Shown: positions 1-8,543 of the stretch, one piece after another
Layout of the letters: every line of letters starts with the position of its first letter
Position numbering within the stretch: position 1 is the stretch's first letter
NCBI GenBank assembly: GCA_963750195.1
Contig: CAVVPS010000009.1
Coordinates: 1 to 64,000, forward strand
Source of the DNA: AP-15 sp963750195
Lineage (GTDB): Bacteria > Pseudomonadota > Alphaproteobacteria > ATCC43930 > CGMCC-115725
Length of the DNA stretch: 64,000 bases
Direction: 5' to 3'
The notes under the pieces: model-generated
Database searches by the model: none
Seen by the model: the letters and a program-made list of their open reading frames with translations, nothing else
What the model was told of the DNA's origin: nothing
Made by a program: the position numbers and the translations under genes

Positions 1-4
1 GAGG

Positions 5-2090
5 TCATGATGCCACTTTCTTCGAAGGGTTTGTTTGTCGTACCTGTGTTCTCAACTCCGCGATCTGCGGGTTTGACAGCGTGATCTGCCAAGGCATGCC
101 TTTGGCCAGTTGGCGGCCCAATAATCGCCCTTCCTGAAGCCATTTGAACACCGTCTGGGTAGAAACCGAGAGCGCCGCAGCTGCTCCTTGAACGGAATAT
201 GTCCCGTCAGGCCACCGCGGCGGATTGGGAGCTGTGCCGTTGATCTTCACCGTCGGGATCTGCCAACGCTTGCGCAGTATATGAACCTCGCCGCCGCTGA
301 ACGGGCGGCCGTGCGCCGATAACAGCCCCTCCGCCGTGAGCGTTGTTGCAATTTCGCGATCGATCCTTTGCGCAGCGGCAAGATCGCGGACCCGGGCTTC
401 GAGCGTCCCGATGTCGGCGTAGTTGCGGTAGCTGTTCACTGTACGGCGGACCTTGTGCTCGCTGACGGCGCCAGTCTGCCAGACAACGCGCATCCAGACC
501 TGGCCGCTCGCGGGCCGCTGATCGAGGATCACCTCCTTGATGACCAGCCGGAGGATGTGCTTGCGCTCGACGGCACTTGCCGCGCCCCATAGCTTGGGAA
601 GATCTTCGCCCAACGAGAGGATCTGACCCCGTTCCGTCGCGGCTAGCGATACCGGCTGCTGCCGACGCCAACTCTCGTATTCGGCGTCGATCTGCTCCAC
701 TTGCCGCAGCCTGTCCTCCCAGACTCGCTCCAACGAGCGGGCCACCAGCCGGTTCTCGGGCTCGACGGCATCGTATTGCCGGCGCGCCCGCTCCGCCTCA
801 TAGCGCGCCCGCTCACGCTTCAATGACCATTGATGCTCGAGCGTACGGGCCTCGTTCTCAAGCTCGCCGAGGGCGGCAATCGCGAGAGCAAGCCGATCCG
901 CGTCAGCGCTTCAAGCAACAACCTTTCGACCGCGGCGTCGATCCCGAGGGCACGCACCTCCTGGCAGCGCGGCCCGCCATGCTGATGCTGGTCGGCGCGA
1001 CAAACATAGACCGGATAGCTGCCGTGCGGCCCGGAGTAATGCAGCCCCATACGGCGGCTGCAGCGGCCGCAGATGGCAATGCCTTGCAACAAAGCACTGC
1101 CCCGCCGCGGCACCCCATGGCGGTTTACGTCGTACCGATTGAGGTTGTCCGCGAGCCGCCGCTGGTTCGCCATGAACTCCTCCCAATCGATATATCCTGG
1201 AAAGGCGTCCTTCAGGCAAACCGGCCAATCCTGGATCGCCACCGCCTCGGTTCGCATCCTGGCAAACCGGAACGCCGGCCGATCGGCGTGCGCCGGCGCC
1301 GACCGTAAACATAAGCGCCCGCATAAGCCGGGTTCTTCAGAACCTGAAGGATGCGGGCACTGCTCGCCGGCCGCCAGACGACATCGTGCGGTGACGGTCC
1401 GTCGAGCGGCCGCACTGGCAACAGCAGATTGGCTTCCTGAAAGTGGCGCATGACCGCCTTGGCGCTGCGAAGCTCGCGAAATTTCGCAAACAGGTGATGC
1501 AGCCGCGCCTGCACCTCTTCGTCGAGATTGAAGCCGATCCGGCCATCCCGGCCGTACGCCAGACCCGCCGGCAGGGGCAATCTCAGCTCGCCTCGCGCCG
1601 CCTTCTGTCGTTCGCCCTGGTGCAGCCGAAGCTTGATCTGATGCAGTTCGGCCTCGCTCATGATCCCGGACAAGCCGAGCAGCAGCCGGTCATGATAGAC
1701 ACAAGGGTCGTAGAGGCGCTCGCCATCGGCGATCAGCACGCCGAACAGCGAGCACAATTCCAAGAGCTGATGCCAATCACGGTTGTTGCGCGCCAGCCGC
1801 GAGGCATCGAGGCTCAGCACCAACCCTGCCTTGCCGAGGCCGATCTCGGCGATCAGCCGCTGGAAGCCGCCTCGGCTGTCGCTTGAGGTGCCGGACTCCC
1901 CAGGTCGTCATCGATGACCTCAATCCGTTCCTTGGGCCAACCAAACGCCGCCGCCGGTCGACTAGACGGTACTGCAGCTCCGTGCTCTCCTGGTGCTGGC
2001 GAACCTGGCCGGCGGTGAATGCCGCACGTAAATGTACGCCAGCTTGGCGCGGTGTAACGTCGTTACCGGACTTTCCAAATTGAGCAGCAT
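5..2090 (-). pseudogene. Large serine recombinase, frameshifted remnant
   Basis: Reading from an ATG at 2090, the reverse strand encodes a large serine recombinase in pieces. The N-terminal resolvase domain shows the start IYVRHS, where the Ser is the expected nucleophile, then a QHQESTELQYRLVDR helix and SRLARNNRDWHQLLELC. A recombinase domain follows to about 1250, a zinc beta-ribbon with paired cysteines (CGRCSRRM) lies near 1060, and the C-terminal coiled coil and helix-turn-helix run from 823 to 5. Frame changes are needed near 2030, 1970, 1890, 1250 and 830, so no functional protein can be made. Such enzymes move integrative elements or cassettes by Ser-DNA covalent exchange. The C-terminus sits at the window edge and may continue. 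Confidence 0.85.
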
Positions 2091-2589
2091 GTTCATCCCG
2101 GCATCCCCCGCGCAACGCGCCGGCGTCAGCTGCGGTCAGAACCGACCGCAGCACCCGCGCCAATCCCTGCGCCAACTGCTGCTGCGCCTGCAGCGTCATC
2201 ATCGGCCACACCCTGGGGGCGAGGGTCAGCGAGCGACCCGGCAATGCCGGTTCGACGCAGGATCAGCTGCCGGGCCCGATGTTCCATTGACCTCCTCTCG
2301 CGCAGAGGAAAGTCTTGCCCGCACGTATTCCGCCAAGGGGAGCAGGGTACGTACCGATACCGGCGGCAGATCACGATTCGGCCCGGTCTCACAAGCCGCG
2401 TCGTCGAGATCTGTGGCCTTCCGCGCGATCCAGCGGAGCCGGCCGTCGGGAAGAACGACCGGATCCACCCGATCCGCCGAGTCGCCCCGCCCGCGCTGGT
2501 CGCGAGCCGCTGACCGAACAGAGGGTGAGCCGCATCGATGACCCGGATGCGGGGCGCCAGCCGCTCCGATATTGTGGTGTTCAGTCGTG
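2091..2589. other. Unresolved degenerate region between recombinase and istB remnant
   Basis: No intact gene is visible in these 500 bases. Reverse-strand reading gives protein-like scraps (for example LQAQQQLAQGLARVLRS near 2160-2210 and RLRWIARKATDLDD near 2420) that may be broken small genes accompanying the recombinase. I do not recognise a family. Confidence 0.4.
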
Positions 2590-2706
2590 TTCGGCGAGCC
2601 CACGCTCGCCGACGCCATCCTCGACAGGATCATTCACAACGCCCATCGCCTCCAACTCCACGGCGACAGCCTGCGCAAAAAGGCTCTGAAAATCTCCGCC
2701 GCTTGA
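2590..2706 (+). pseudogene. istB: IS21-family istB helper ATPase, C-terminal fragment
   Basis: The last 38 codons of an IS21 helper ATPase are readable: EPTLADAILDRIIHNAHRLQ followed by a short basic tail and a stop at 2706. This is the characteristic IstB C-terminus, which in the full protein follows the AAA+ domain that activates the IstA transposase. Everything upstream (AAA+ core and istA) is missing or unrecognisable. Directly downstream lie regularly spaced terminal repeats, as expected at an IS21 right end, so this is the distal end of an IS21-type insertion. Confidence 0.75.
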
Positions 2707-2763
2707 CCCGGCACAACCGATTGTGGAGAGATCACATCAAACCAGCGGGCGACCCGCCACCCC

Positions 2764-2850
2764 GGCCGACTTCAATCGGAACGGCCGGCCGGCTTCGATC
2801 GGAACAGGTGGCCGACATCAATCGGAATGCCCGGCCGACATCATCGGAAT
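2764..2850 (+). repeat. Four 23-bp-spaced terminal repeats of an IS21-type element
   Basis: Four near-identical units start at 2764, 2787, 2810 and 2833, an exact 23-bp period. Each reads GGCCGRCWTCRATCGGAAY or nearly so; the last lacks one base. They follow the istB stop by 57 bases. IS21 elements carry multiple terminal transposase-binding repeats, so these are best read as the right end of that element. They abut the truncated IS66 tnpA. Confidence 0.75.
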
Positions 2851-3079
2851 CCGCGTTGCGCCCGGCGAGCTGACCGGGTTTGCGCCGGTGAGATTGGCCC
2901 CGCCGGTCGAGGAGCTTCCACGGGCCGCTGCGTCGGTTGATCCGGTGCCGATACTGCCCGAAACCGATCGGCCGGCGGACGGGATCATCGAGGTGGAGCT
3001 GGCCTCGGGGGTGAAGCTGCGCCTGACCGGCGCGGTCGACGAGGTGGCATTGCGCCGGGTCTTGTCGGCGCTGTCGTGA
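2851..3079 (+). pseudogene. tnpA: IS66-family TnpA, 5'-truncated
   Basis: The reading frame from about 2851 to the TGA at 3079 gives the C-terminal half of an IS66 accessory protein, ending IEVELASGVKLRLTGAVDEV and a short helix. The N-terminal helix-turn-helix that normally precedes it is absent: the frame runs instead into the IS21-type end repeats. The IS66 was therefore cut by the IS21 insertion or by a later deletion. Its stop overlaps the GTG start of tnpB (GTGA), the normal IS66 arrangement. Confidence 0.8.
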
Positions 3080-3423
3080 TCGGCATTCCGGGCAATGTCC
3101 GCGTCTATCTGGCGTGCGGCGTCACCGACATGAGGAAAGGCTTTGACGGGCTGGCGGCGCGGGTTCAGACCACCTTGCGCCTCGACCCGCATGGCGGCGC
3201 GCTGTTCGTGTTCCGTGGTCGCCGCGGCGATCTGATCAAGGTGCTGTGGTGGGACGGGCAAGGTTTGTGCCTGTTTGCTAAGCGGCTGGAGCGCGGCCGG
3301 TTTTTGTGGCCGCAGGCGAAGGACGGATCGGCGGTGCTGACGGCAGCACAATTGTCGATGCTGCTGGAGGGCATCGATTGGCGTGCGCCACGCCGCAGCT
3401 GGCACCCGGAAGTGGCTAGTTGA
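3076..3423 (+). CDS. tnpB: IS66-family accessory protein TnpB
   Basis: This 115-residue protein has the standard length and motifs of the IS66 Orf2 family: a start with the VYLACGVTDMRKGFDGLA block (residues 9-26), LFVFRGRRGDLIKVLWWDG, and the C-terminal FLWPQAKDG. TnpB is needed with TnpA for IS66 transposition, by an unknown mechanism. The start is the GTG at 3076, overlapping the tnpA stop. The gene is intact, but tnpA and tnpC on either side are truncated, so the element cannot move by itself. Confidence 0.92.
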   Translation: MIGIPGNVRVYLACGVTDMRKGFDGLAARVQTTLRLDPHGGALFVFRGRRGDLIKVLWWDGQGLCLFAKRLERGRFLWPQAKDGSAVLTAAQLSMLLEGIDWRAPRRSWHPEVAS

Positions 3424-3497
3424 ACAGCGCGACATAGTGATTCAGGCGGGTAGGATGTCGATACTGCTCAATGCAAGCGGGAGTAAACTGATGGTTG

Positions 3498-3600
3498 ATG
3501 CCGGACGCTGCTGACCCCGTTCAAGAGATCGCCGAGCTGCCCCTCCTGCTGGCCGAACGCGAGGCGGAATTGGCGGAAGCGCAGGCCGAGCCGACCGGCC
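3498..3600 (+). pseudogene. tnpC: IS66-family transposase TnpC, N-terminal stub
   Basis: Only the first 30 or so codons of an IS66 DDE transposase remain: an ATG at 3498 followed by DPVQEIAELPLLLAEREAEL, the leucine-rich N-terminal coiled coil of TnpC. After about 3600 the sequence no longer resembles the family and the zinc-binding and catalytic domains are missing. It lies in the usual position downstream of tnpB. Confidence 0.65.
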
Positions 3601-3629
3601 CCCGGTTGATGCCCGGGCTGGGGTGGGTG

Positions 3630-3860
3630 AATTCTAATGTTAGCGACTCGGAGTTTTGGCCTATGAGTTGCGGCGAATTCACGGTTGCCAAGATCAATCG
3701 CGTCTCGCGTCAACCTCGCTTGTTTGGTGGTGGCACGCCAAAGAGTGGCGGTGAACCCAGCAATAAACACTGTGGCAATGGCGGCGATTGCGGCGGCGTA
3801 ATAGTAAGAAATTCTCCGATATGCCAGAGATCGACAAACACAAGGTTATAGGTGGCGCAA
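3630..3860 (-). pseudogene. Membrane-anchored hypothetical protein, N-terminal fragment
   Basis: Reverse-strand translation gives a transmembrane segment (AAAIAAIATVFIAGFTATLW, about 3790-3730) followed by an amphipathic helix with RDAIDLGNREFAATHRPKLR. This layout, one membrane span then a 'reservation helix, THRPxLRV' stretch, is common in short bacterial membrane proteins of unknown function. No convincing start is seen, and similarity fades at about 3630, where IS66 sequence begins. Probably a gene cut by the IS. Confidence 0.4.
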
Positions 3861-3934
3861 TATTTCTGATAGGTCTCTGGGTCGGAGTAACATATTTCGC
3901 CGCGCTGTTGGCTGATCCTACCCAGGAGGCTTGA
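3821..3934 (+). CDS. Possible 37-residue single-span membrane peptide
   Basis: An ATG at 3821 opens a 37-codon frame with one hydrophobic stretch (IGGAIFLIGLWVGVTYFAAL) between charged ends. It has the look of a small inner-membrane protein, but there is no clear ribosome binding site and it overlaps, on the other strand, the membrane-protein fragment described at 3630-3860. Both cannot be taken for granted. Confidence 0.2.
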   Translation: MPEIDKHKVIGGAIFLIGLWVGVTYFAALLADPTQEA

Positions 3935-3976
3935 CCCTCATCCCAACCCTCTCCCCGCAAGCGGGCGAGGGAGTAA

Positions 3977-4192
3977 CTAGGGCCTGCAAAGCCGGGCGGT
4001 CGTTTCGGCCACTGTGTCCAGCACCGGCTGCACATCAGAGGTCGAGCGGCTGATGACGTCGAGCACGTCGCTGGTCGCGGTCTGGTATTCGAGCGCCTCA
4101 TCGCGCTCGGCTCTGCATCCGGCAAGCTGATGCCGCAGATCGGCTACGAGCTGTTCGCAATCGGCTAATGTGCTGTCGGGCGTCGCGCTCAT
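3977..4192 (-). pseudogene. GAF-containing sensor protein, N-terminal fragment
   Basis: From an ATG at 4192 this fragment encodes ADLRHQLAGCRAERDEALEY followed by QTATSDVLDVISRSTSDVQP and an early stop. This coiled coil leading into the first helices of a GAF domain is the typical N-terminus of large alphaproteobacterial GAF sensor kinases and adenylate cyclases. The GAF domain and all output domains are missing, so it is a remnant of about 70 codons. Confidence 0.6.
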
Positions 4193-4384
4193 GTGCGGAC
4201 CTCGTCGGGACCGGCCTCCCAACGCGATCATACCGTAAACGACGCGGACCACCACAGGTTGTCGACGGGGACTGTCAGAGCAGCTCCGGCGGATATCCGC
4301 GTCTCCCGGTCGGCCGTGTCGGCAAGCCCGAGGACATTGTTTCGGCCGTTCAACGAGCTCAGACGCCCTCGAACCGGGCTTGAC

Positions 4385-4547
4385 GTGTCGGGCTGAGCCG
4401 CGTCGGCAGGGCCAGCGCTAAAAACGAACTCACTACCGCGACGAGCCCGGCGATTACGTAAACGACGTGCACCGAGCTCGCGATCGCCTCGGTCAGCCTG
4501 ATGGCTTGGCGAGCGGCATCCCGGTGCTCTACGGCGCGATGTGCCAC
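4385..4547 (-). pseudogene. Drug-efflux MFS transporter, C-terminal fragment
   Basis: The reverse strand encodes AIASSVHVVYVIAGLVAVVS followed by SFLALALPTRLSP, which matches the last transmembrane helix and tail of 14-helix (EmrB/QacA-type) efflux pumps. No other part of such a transporter is present. It is a scrap among other scraps between the IS66 remnant and the SDR gene. Confidence 0.5.
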
Positions 4548-4610
4548 CTTAGAAGACCTTGCTGGCGGGACCGGCGGCTGAGGTGCTCCTCTGCTCGCTG
4601 CCCCGCGGTT

Positions 4611-4886
4611 TTAGCGACCGATCCCGTCGAGCGTGTAGTCGTGGTCATGAAAGACGGTGCGGCGCGAGAAGCGCCATTCACCACTCTCGTCTTTGTGATC
4701 AGCTCGCACGCGTAGCGGCCGGGTGGAAGGCTACGGTGGTTGCCGTCCTTCGAGATGAGCACTAGCAGATAGGCACTGGCGGCCCCCCGTTTTCCGGTGA
4801 TCGTCACGGCGATGTTGCTGACCATATGACGAAATTGCGTGCCCGCGGCGCGTTGCACCGCGAAGCTGTTGCTGGTCGCCGGTCAT
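4611..4886 (-). pseudogene. SnoaL-like / NTF2-fold protein, frameshifted
   Basis: An ATG at 4886, 11 bases after the SDR stop and preceded by GGAGG, opens a short NTF2-fold protein. Readable parts are QFRHMVSNIAVTITGKR, YLLVLISKDGNH and, after a one-base shift near 4690, EWRFSRRTVFHDHDYTLDG before a stop at 4611. These are typical of SnoaL-like proteins that include steroid isomerases and dioxygenase beta subunits. A second shift is needed near the N-terminus. It probably formed an operon with the upstream SDR. Confidence 0.6.
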
Positions 4887-4896
4887 TGACGCCTCC

Positions 4897-5650
4897 TCAG
4901 ATTGCCAGATAGCCGCCGTCCACGGTCACCGTGCTGCCGGTCACCCAGCGCGAACTCGTCGGACGCAAGAAACAGCACCGCCCCGACGAGATCGTCGGGC
5001 TCGCCGAGCCGGCCGAGCGGGATCATCGCCTCTGTCGCACGCCGTGCTTCGGGGTCGGTATAGCTCGCGCGCGTCAGCCCGGTCAGCGTTGGGCCGGGCG
5101 CGATCGCGTTGACGCGGATGCCGTGCGCCGCCAGATCGACGGCCATCGCATGCGTCAGCGAGCGCGCACCGCCCTTCGAGGCGACATAGGCGGCGCGCTC
5201 GGGCCGCGCTACCTCGGCGAGCTGCGAGGTCACGTTGATGATGCTGCCGCCGCCCTCTTTGACCATTTGTCGCGCCGCCGCCTGCCCGACGTGAAACATG
5301 CCGGTCAGGTTGACCGCGATGGTGCGGTCCCAAGTCTCGGCATCGACATCCAAGAAATTGAGGCGGTGGCTGATCCCGGCCAATTCGAGCACGATGTCGA
5401 GCCGGCCGAATTCGCGCACCACAGCGGCGACTGCCGCCTCGACCGCCACACGGTCGCACACGTCGAGAGCCGACGCGGCTGCCTGCCCGCCCGCAATACG
5501 AATCCGCGCAGCAGTAGCGTCGGCGGCCGCGCCCTCGCGGTCGGTACAAAAAACCGCCGCGCCCTCGCGTGCCAGCGCCTCGGCCCCGGCGCCTCCGATG
5601 CCACCTCCTGCCCCAGCAACCAGCGCCACTTTGCCCGCGACCCGCCCCAT
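4897..5650 (-). CDS. Short-chain dehydrogenase/reductase, one frameshift near the C-terminus
   Basis: This is a classical SDR oxidoreductase of about 250 residues. It has an N-terminal dinucleotide-binding stretch (VAGAGGGIG, slightly unlike the usual TGxxxGIG), the catalytic Ser in INVTSQLAE and the Tyr/Lys pair in AAYVASKGG. The substrate is unknown. The natural C-terminus (RWVTGSTVTVDGGYLAI, stop at 4897) lies in another frame, reached by dropping one T near 4952, where GAGTTCGCG should read GAGTCGCG. As it stands the frame runs to 4883 with a nonsense tail. A SnoaL-like remnant follows directly. Confidence 0.85.
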
Positions 5651-5920
5651 GCCGCCCTCCTGTTATGCCGTGCTCCCGTTTCTACCATGAGGCCCGGAAG
5701 CTGGCGCGACACACGCGCCGGAGGTCATGCAGGAATTGATCGGGTTTGCGCTTCTGACGCCTCAGCGAACGCAGGAGATCGGTGCGTGCGGTGGCGGCGC
5801 TCGACCGCGCGGCGTCCACCAGACGATTTTGACCTTCCCGACCAAAAAGGCGGCGTGGCGAAGCTTCACGCCCAGTCTGTTCGCCCGAGGAACTCGTCGA
5901 TCCGCAGAGCGGTCGGCTCT

Positions 5921-7066
5921 TCAATCAGAGACGGTCAGCCGCGCCACGTCAAAATGGTAGACGCGGGCGGTGTTGCCGCCCACGATCTTGGCTTGTTCAT
6001 GGTCCGCCACCCCGGCCAGGATCTCCGCTAGGATTTTCTGCGATTGGGGAAACGTCAACTCGCTGTGCGGATAGTCCGAGCCCCACATCATATTGTCGAC
6101 GCCGATGACGTCGCGCAGGCGAATGCCGATGGCGTCCTCTTGGAAGCTTAAGACGACATTGCGGCGGAAGAAGTCGCTCGGGAGCAGGCCGTCCTTGAAC
6201 CGGTAAATCGCCTCGCCGTGGCGCTCGCGATACGTGTAGTCCATCGAGGTGACCACATTCGGCGCCCAAGACAGCTCGAACTCTACGATGGCCAGGGTCA
6301 GGCGCGGATGGCGCTCGAAGACGCCGGAGAAGATCAGATCGCACATCGACAGCGCCGGATAGAACGCCTTCGTCGCGCGGCTGCTGGCGTCGCGCAGCGT
6401 TCCGGGACCGGCTCCGCGGATCTTGCCCTGCCGTCGCGTGGCCGTGTGCAGGCTTAAGGGCAGGTCGAGTGCGGCGGCAGCGGCCCAGAACGGCTCGTAT
6501 TCGGGTTCGTCGTAGCGCCGGTCCTCGGCCGGATACTCGGTGATCATCGCGCCGGAGAGGCCAAGGCGGGCGGCGCGCTCCAGCTCCTTGATCCCGTCCC
6601 GGACGTCATCGAGGTTGATCATCGCGATGCCCTTCAATCGCGCGGGGTCGGCGCGGCAGAACTCGGCGAGCCAGTCGTTGTAGGCGCGAAAGATCGCGGA
6701 CATCAGCAGCGGGTCCGCCACCTTGAAGTAAAACAGGCCTTGCGAGGGATAGAGGACTTCACCCGCCACCCCGTCGAGCTCCATGTCCTTGAGGTGTTGC
6801 TCGGGGTCGTACCCGCCGCGGTGCACGTCCTCGAAGCGCCCTTGGGCGGAGATCGTCTCGGGCGCCTCGAACCGCGCGCCGGCGTTCGAAATCAGACCGA
6901 TCCCGGAGAGGATCTGATCCGCCTCGACCACGACGTGGTCGCCGCCATTGATCCGCTCGATCCGCGGCGCCCGATCTCGAAACACCCTATCGATGCGGGT
7001 CTGCCACAGATCGGGCGGTTCGAACACGTGAGAGTCAGACGAGAGAATAAGGGGCAGCATCGGCAT
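5921..7066 (-). CDS. Amidohydrolase-family metal-dependent hydrolase or decarboxylase (COG2159 type)
   Basis: The 381-residue product has the TIM-barrel pattern of the ACMSD-like amidohydrolases: an N-terminal SSDSHVFEPPDLW that supplies metal ligands, LSLHTATR near the middle, and the C-terminal MMWGSDYPHSE with the conserved Asp. Family members decarboxylate or hydrolyse aromatic and heterocyclic acids. The gene is intact and close to the SDR and SnoaL remnant, suggesting a small catabolic group whose substrate I cannot name. Bases 5651-5920 show no recognisable gene. Confidence 0.85.
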   Translation of the reverse strand: MPMLPLILSSDSHVFEPPDLWQTRIDRVFRDRAPRIERINGGDHVVVEADQILSGIGLISNAGARFEAPETISAQGRFEDVHRGGYDPEQHLKDMELDGVAGEVLYPSQGLFYFKVADPLLMSAIFRAYNDWLAEFCRADPARLKGIAMINLDDVRDGIKELERAARLGLSGAMITEYPAEDRRYDEPEYEPFWAAAAALDLPLSLHTATRRQGKIRGAGPGTLRDASSRATKAFYPALSMCDLIFSGVFERHPRLTLAIVEFELSWAPNVVTSMDYTYRERHGEAIYRFKDGLLPSDFFRRNVVLSFQEDAIGIRLRDVIGVDNMMWGSDYPHSELTFPQSQKILAEILAGVADHEQAKIVGGNTARVYHFDVARLTVSD

Positions 7067-7326
7067 CCCTTTGTCACTTGATCGCGGGCAACACCTTTGG
7101 CAACCGGCCCATCGCCGTCAAGATGAGTGCGGTTGGTCACACGGGCCCGACTACCGTCAAGGTTGGTTTAGGGCCCACACCTGGGTCGAGCCTGATTGTC
7201 ATGCGAACGACCAGAATTCGGCGCGACTCCGCCGCTTGCCCGGGCGCTAGGAGAGGTCCCTTCACCCGTCCTTTGCAGACCTCCGTCATCGTGCAACGCA
7301 AACCGGTGATCTGTTGAGTTCCCGGC

Positions 7327-7905
7327 CTACGCTCCGGCAAGCCGCGTGAGGGCCAGCTGGATGCCGGCGAGGGTAACGAAGCAGCTGGCCAGCGCTGCAA
7401 GAATCCTTGGCGAGATGCCGGTTTCGTCCTAGCCAGGAAAAGGCGCGCTCCACCATCCAGCGGCGAAGCCCCGTCATGTCGTGGCGGTGCTTGACGATCG
7501 ACATGCGGGGTAGCGGTACTTTTGCTGCGGCAGCTTCAACTTGCCAGGCGTTTTAGCCACCGTCGGCTCAGATCGGTTCGAGCCAGGGAGAGCGCTTGCG
7601 TATCTTGTCGAGGACAAGTCCAGCCCCGTCGCGGTCCTGGATTGCGGTGGAGTTGACGACGACAGGCATCGGCAACCCGTTCGCTGTCGACCAGGGCGTG
7701 GATTTTGCGGCCCTTCACCTGTCTGCCGGCTTCGTAACCACTTGTTGCCGGTACTGCAGTCGTTTCCGCCGATTTCCCCGATTTGACTATCTAAAACCGC
7801 CGCCGAGGGGCCGGCGTCCCGGCCCATCCGCTCGCGCAACGTCATATGCAGCCCCGGCCCAGATGCCTCCCAGACGCCATCACGCTGGAACTTGCACGAT
7901 AGTTG
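7327..7905 (-). pseudogene. IS5-family transposase, truncated and frameshifted
   Basis: Pieces of an IS5-type DDE transposase are readable on the reverse strand: FQRDGVWE and MTLRERMGRDAGPSAAVLDS (7890-7790), KGRKIHALVDSE (7715-7680), RWMVERAFSWLGRNRHLAKD (7465-7400) and, after a shift, LAALASCFVTLAGIQLAL ending at a stop at 7327. At least three frame changes are needed and the N-terminus is missing. It abuts, and probably truncated, the gene that begins abruptly at about 7906 on the other strand. Confidence 0.8.
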
Positions 7906-8542
7906 GCGCGGCGGCACAGAGATTCCCGACAAGACGGATGACGACTGGAAAGGCGACCTGCTCCATACGACCATTCTGGCCGAGAGCGACGATCTCCTCG
8001 TCGCTGCTAATCAAGCCGACGTCCTGTCGAGCAGTTCGGACAAGGTTATCGCGCGCCTTCGTCTCGACGACAGCCCCGAGGAGCGCGTTTCGGCACTCTA
8101 TCTCGATCGCTGGCGTCGGTGGCTTGGGCTCGGCAATCTCCTGCAATTCTCTGGCAATAACCGGTCATTCACGACGTCTGAGGTAGCTCTTGGATCAGCT
8201 CCCGATCTCGATCTGACGGTCAAAGATGACGTCCCGGAGGAATGGGAACGCATCTTGGAAGGTCTTCTTCCGTCACTGGTTGCCCTGGCCAAGAAAATGG
8301 CGACTGACGGCGTCCCGGTGCCCGAGGGCGAGCACTATCTCGAAGACGCTTCGGACGACTGTTTCGCGGAAATGGCCTGGCCGTCCGCTAGCCCTCATGC
8401 GTGTCTGCTTGTCGGCGACCAATTGCATTTCCAGAAGGAATGGGAGGACGCCGGCTGGTACGTAGTCTCGCTGGACGACGTCCACGGGAAGGGCACGCGT
8501 TGGTTGGCGAATCTGCTTGTCCGTGCCGGGGAGAACGCCTGA
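7906..8542 (+). pseudogene. Unrecognised protein, 5'-truncated, coupled to the UvrD-type helicase
   Basis: From about 7906 an open frame of some 210 codons runs to a TGA at 8542, one base before the helicase ATG, so the two were translationally coupled. Its upstream part merges with IS5 sequence and it lacks a credible start, so the true gene was longer. The sequence is acidic, with WKGDLLHTTIL, VPEEWERILEGLLPSLVALAKK and a C-terminal block with FQKEWEDAGWYVVSLDDVHG. I do not recognise the family. A large partner protein of a two-gene helicase system is a reasonable guess from context only. Confidence 0.55.
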
Positions 8543-8543
8543 G

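Noticed and set aside
2764..2850. Regular 23-bp repeats as a possible CRISPR array
   Set aside because: Units are contiguous with 4-base gaps, there are no spacers and no cas genes, and they follow an istB tail.
5682..5924. A small reverse-strand gene between the SDR and the amidohydrolase
   Set aside because: Basic, low-complexity translation without a ribosome site or recognisable motif.
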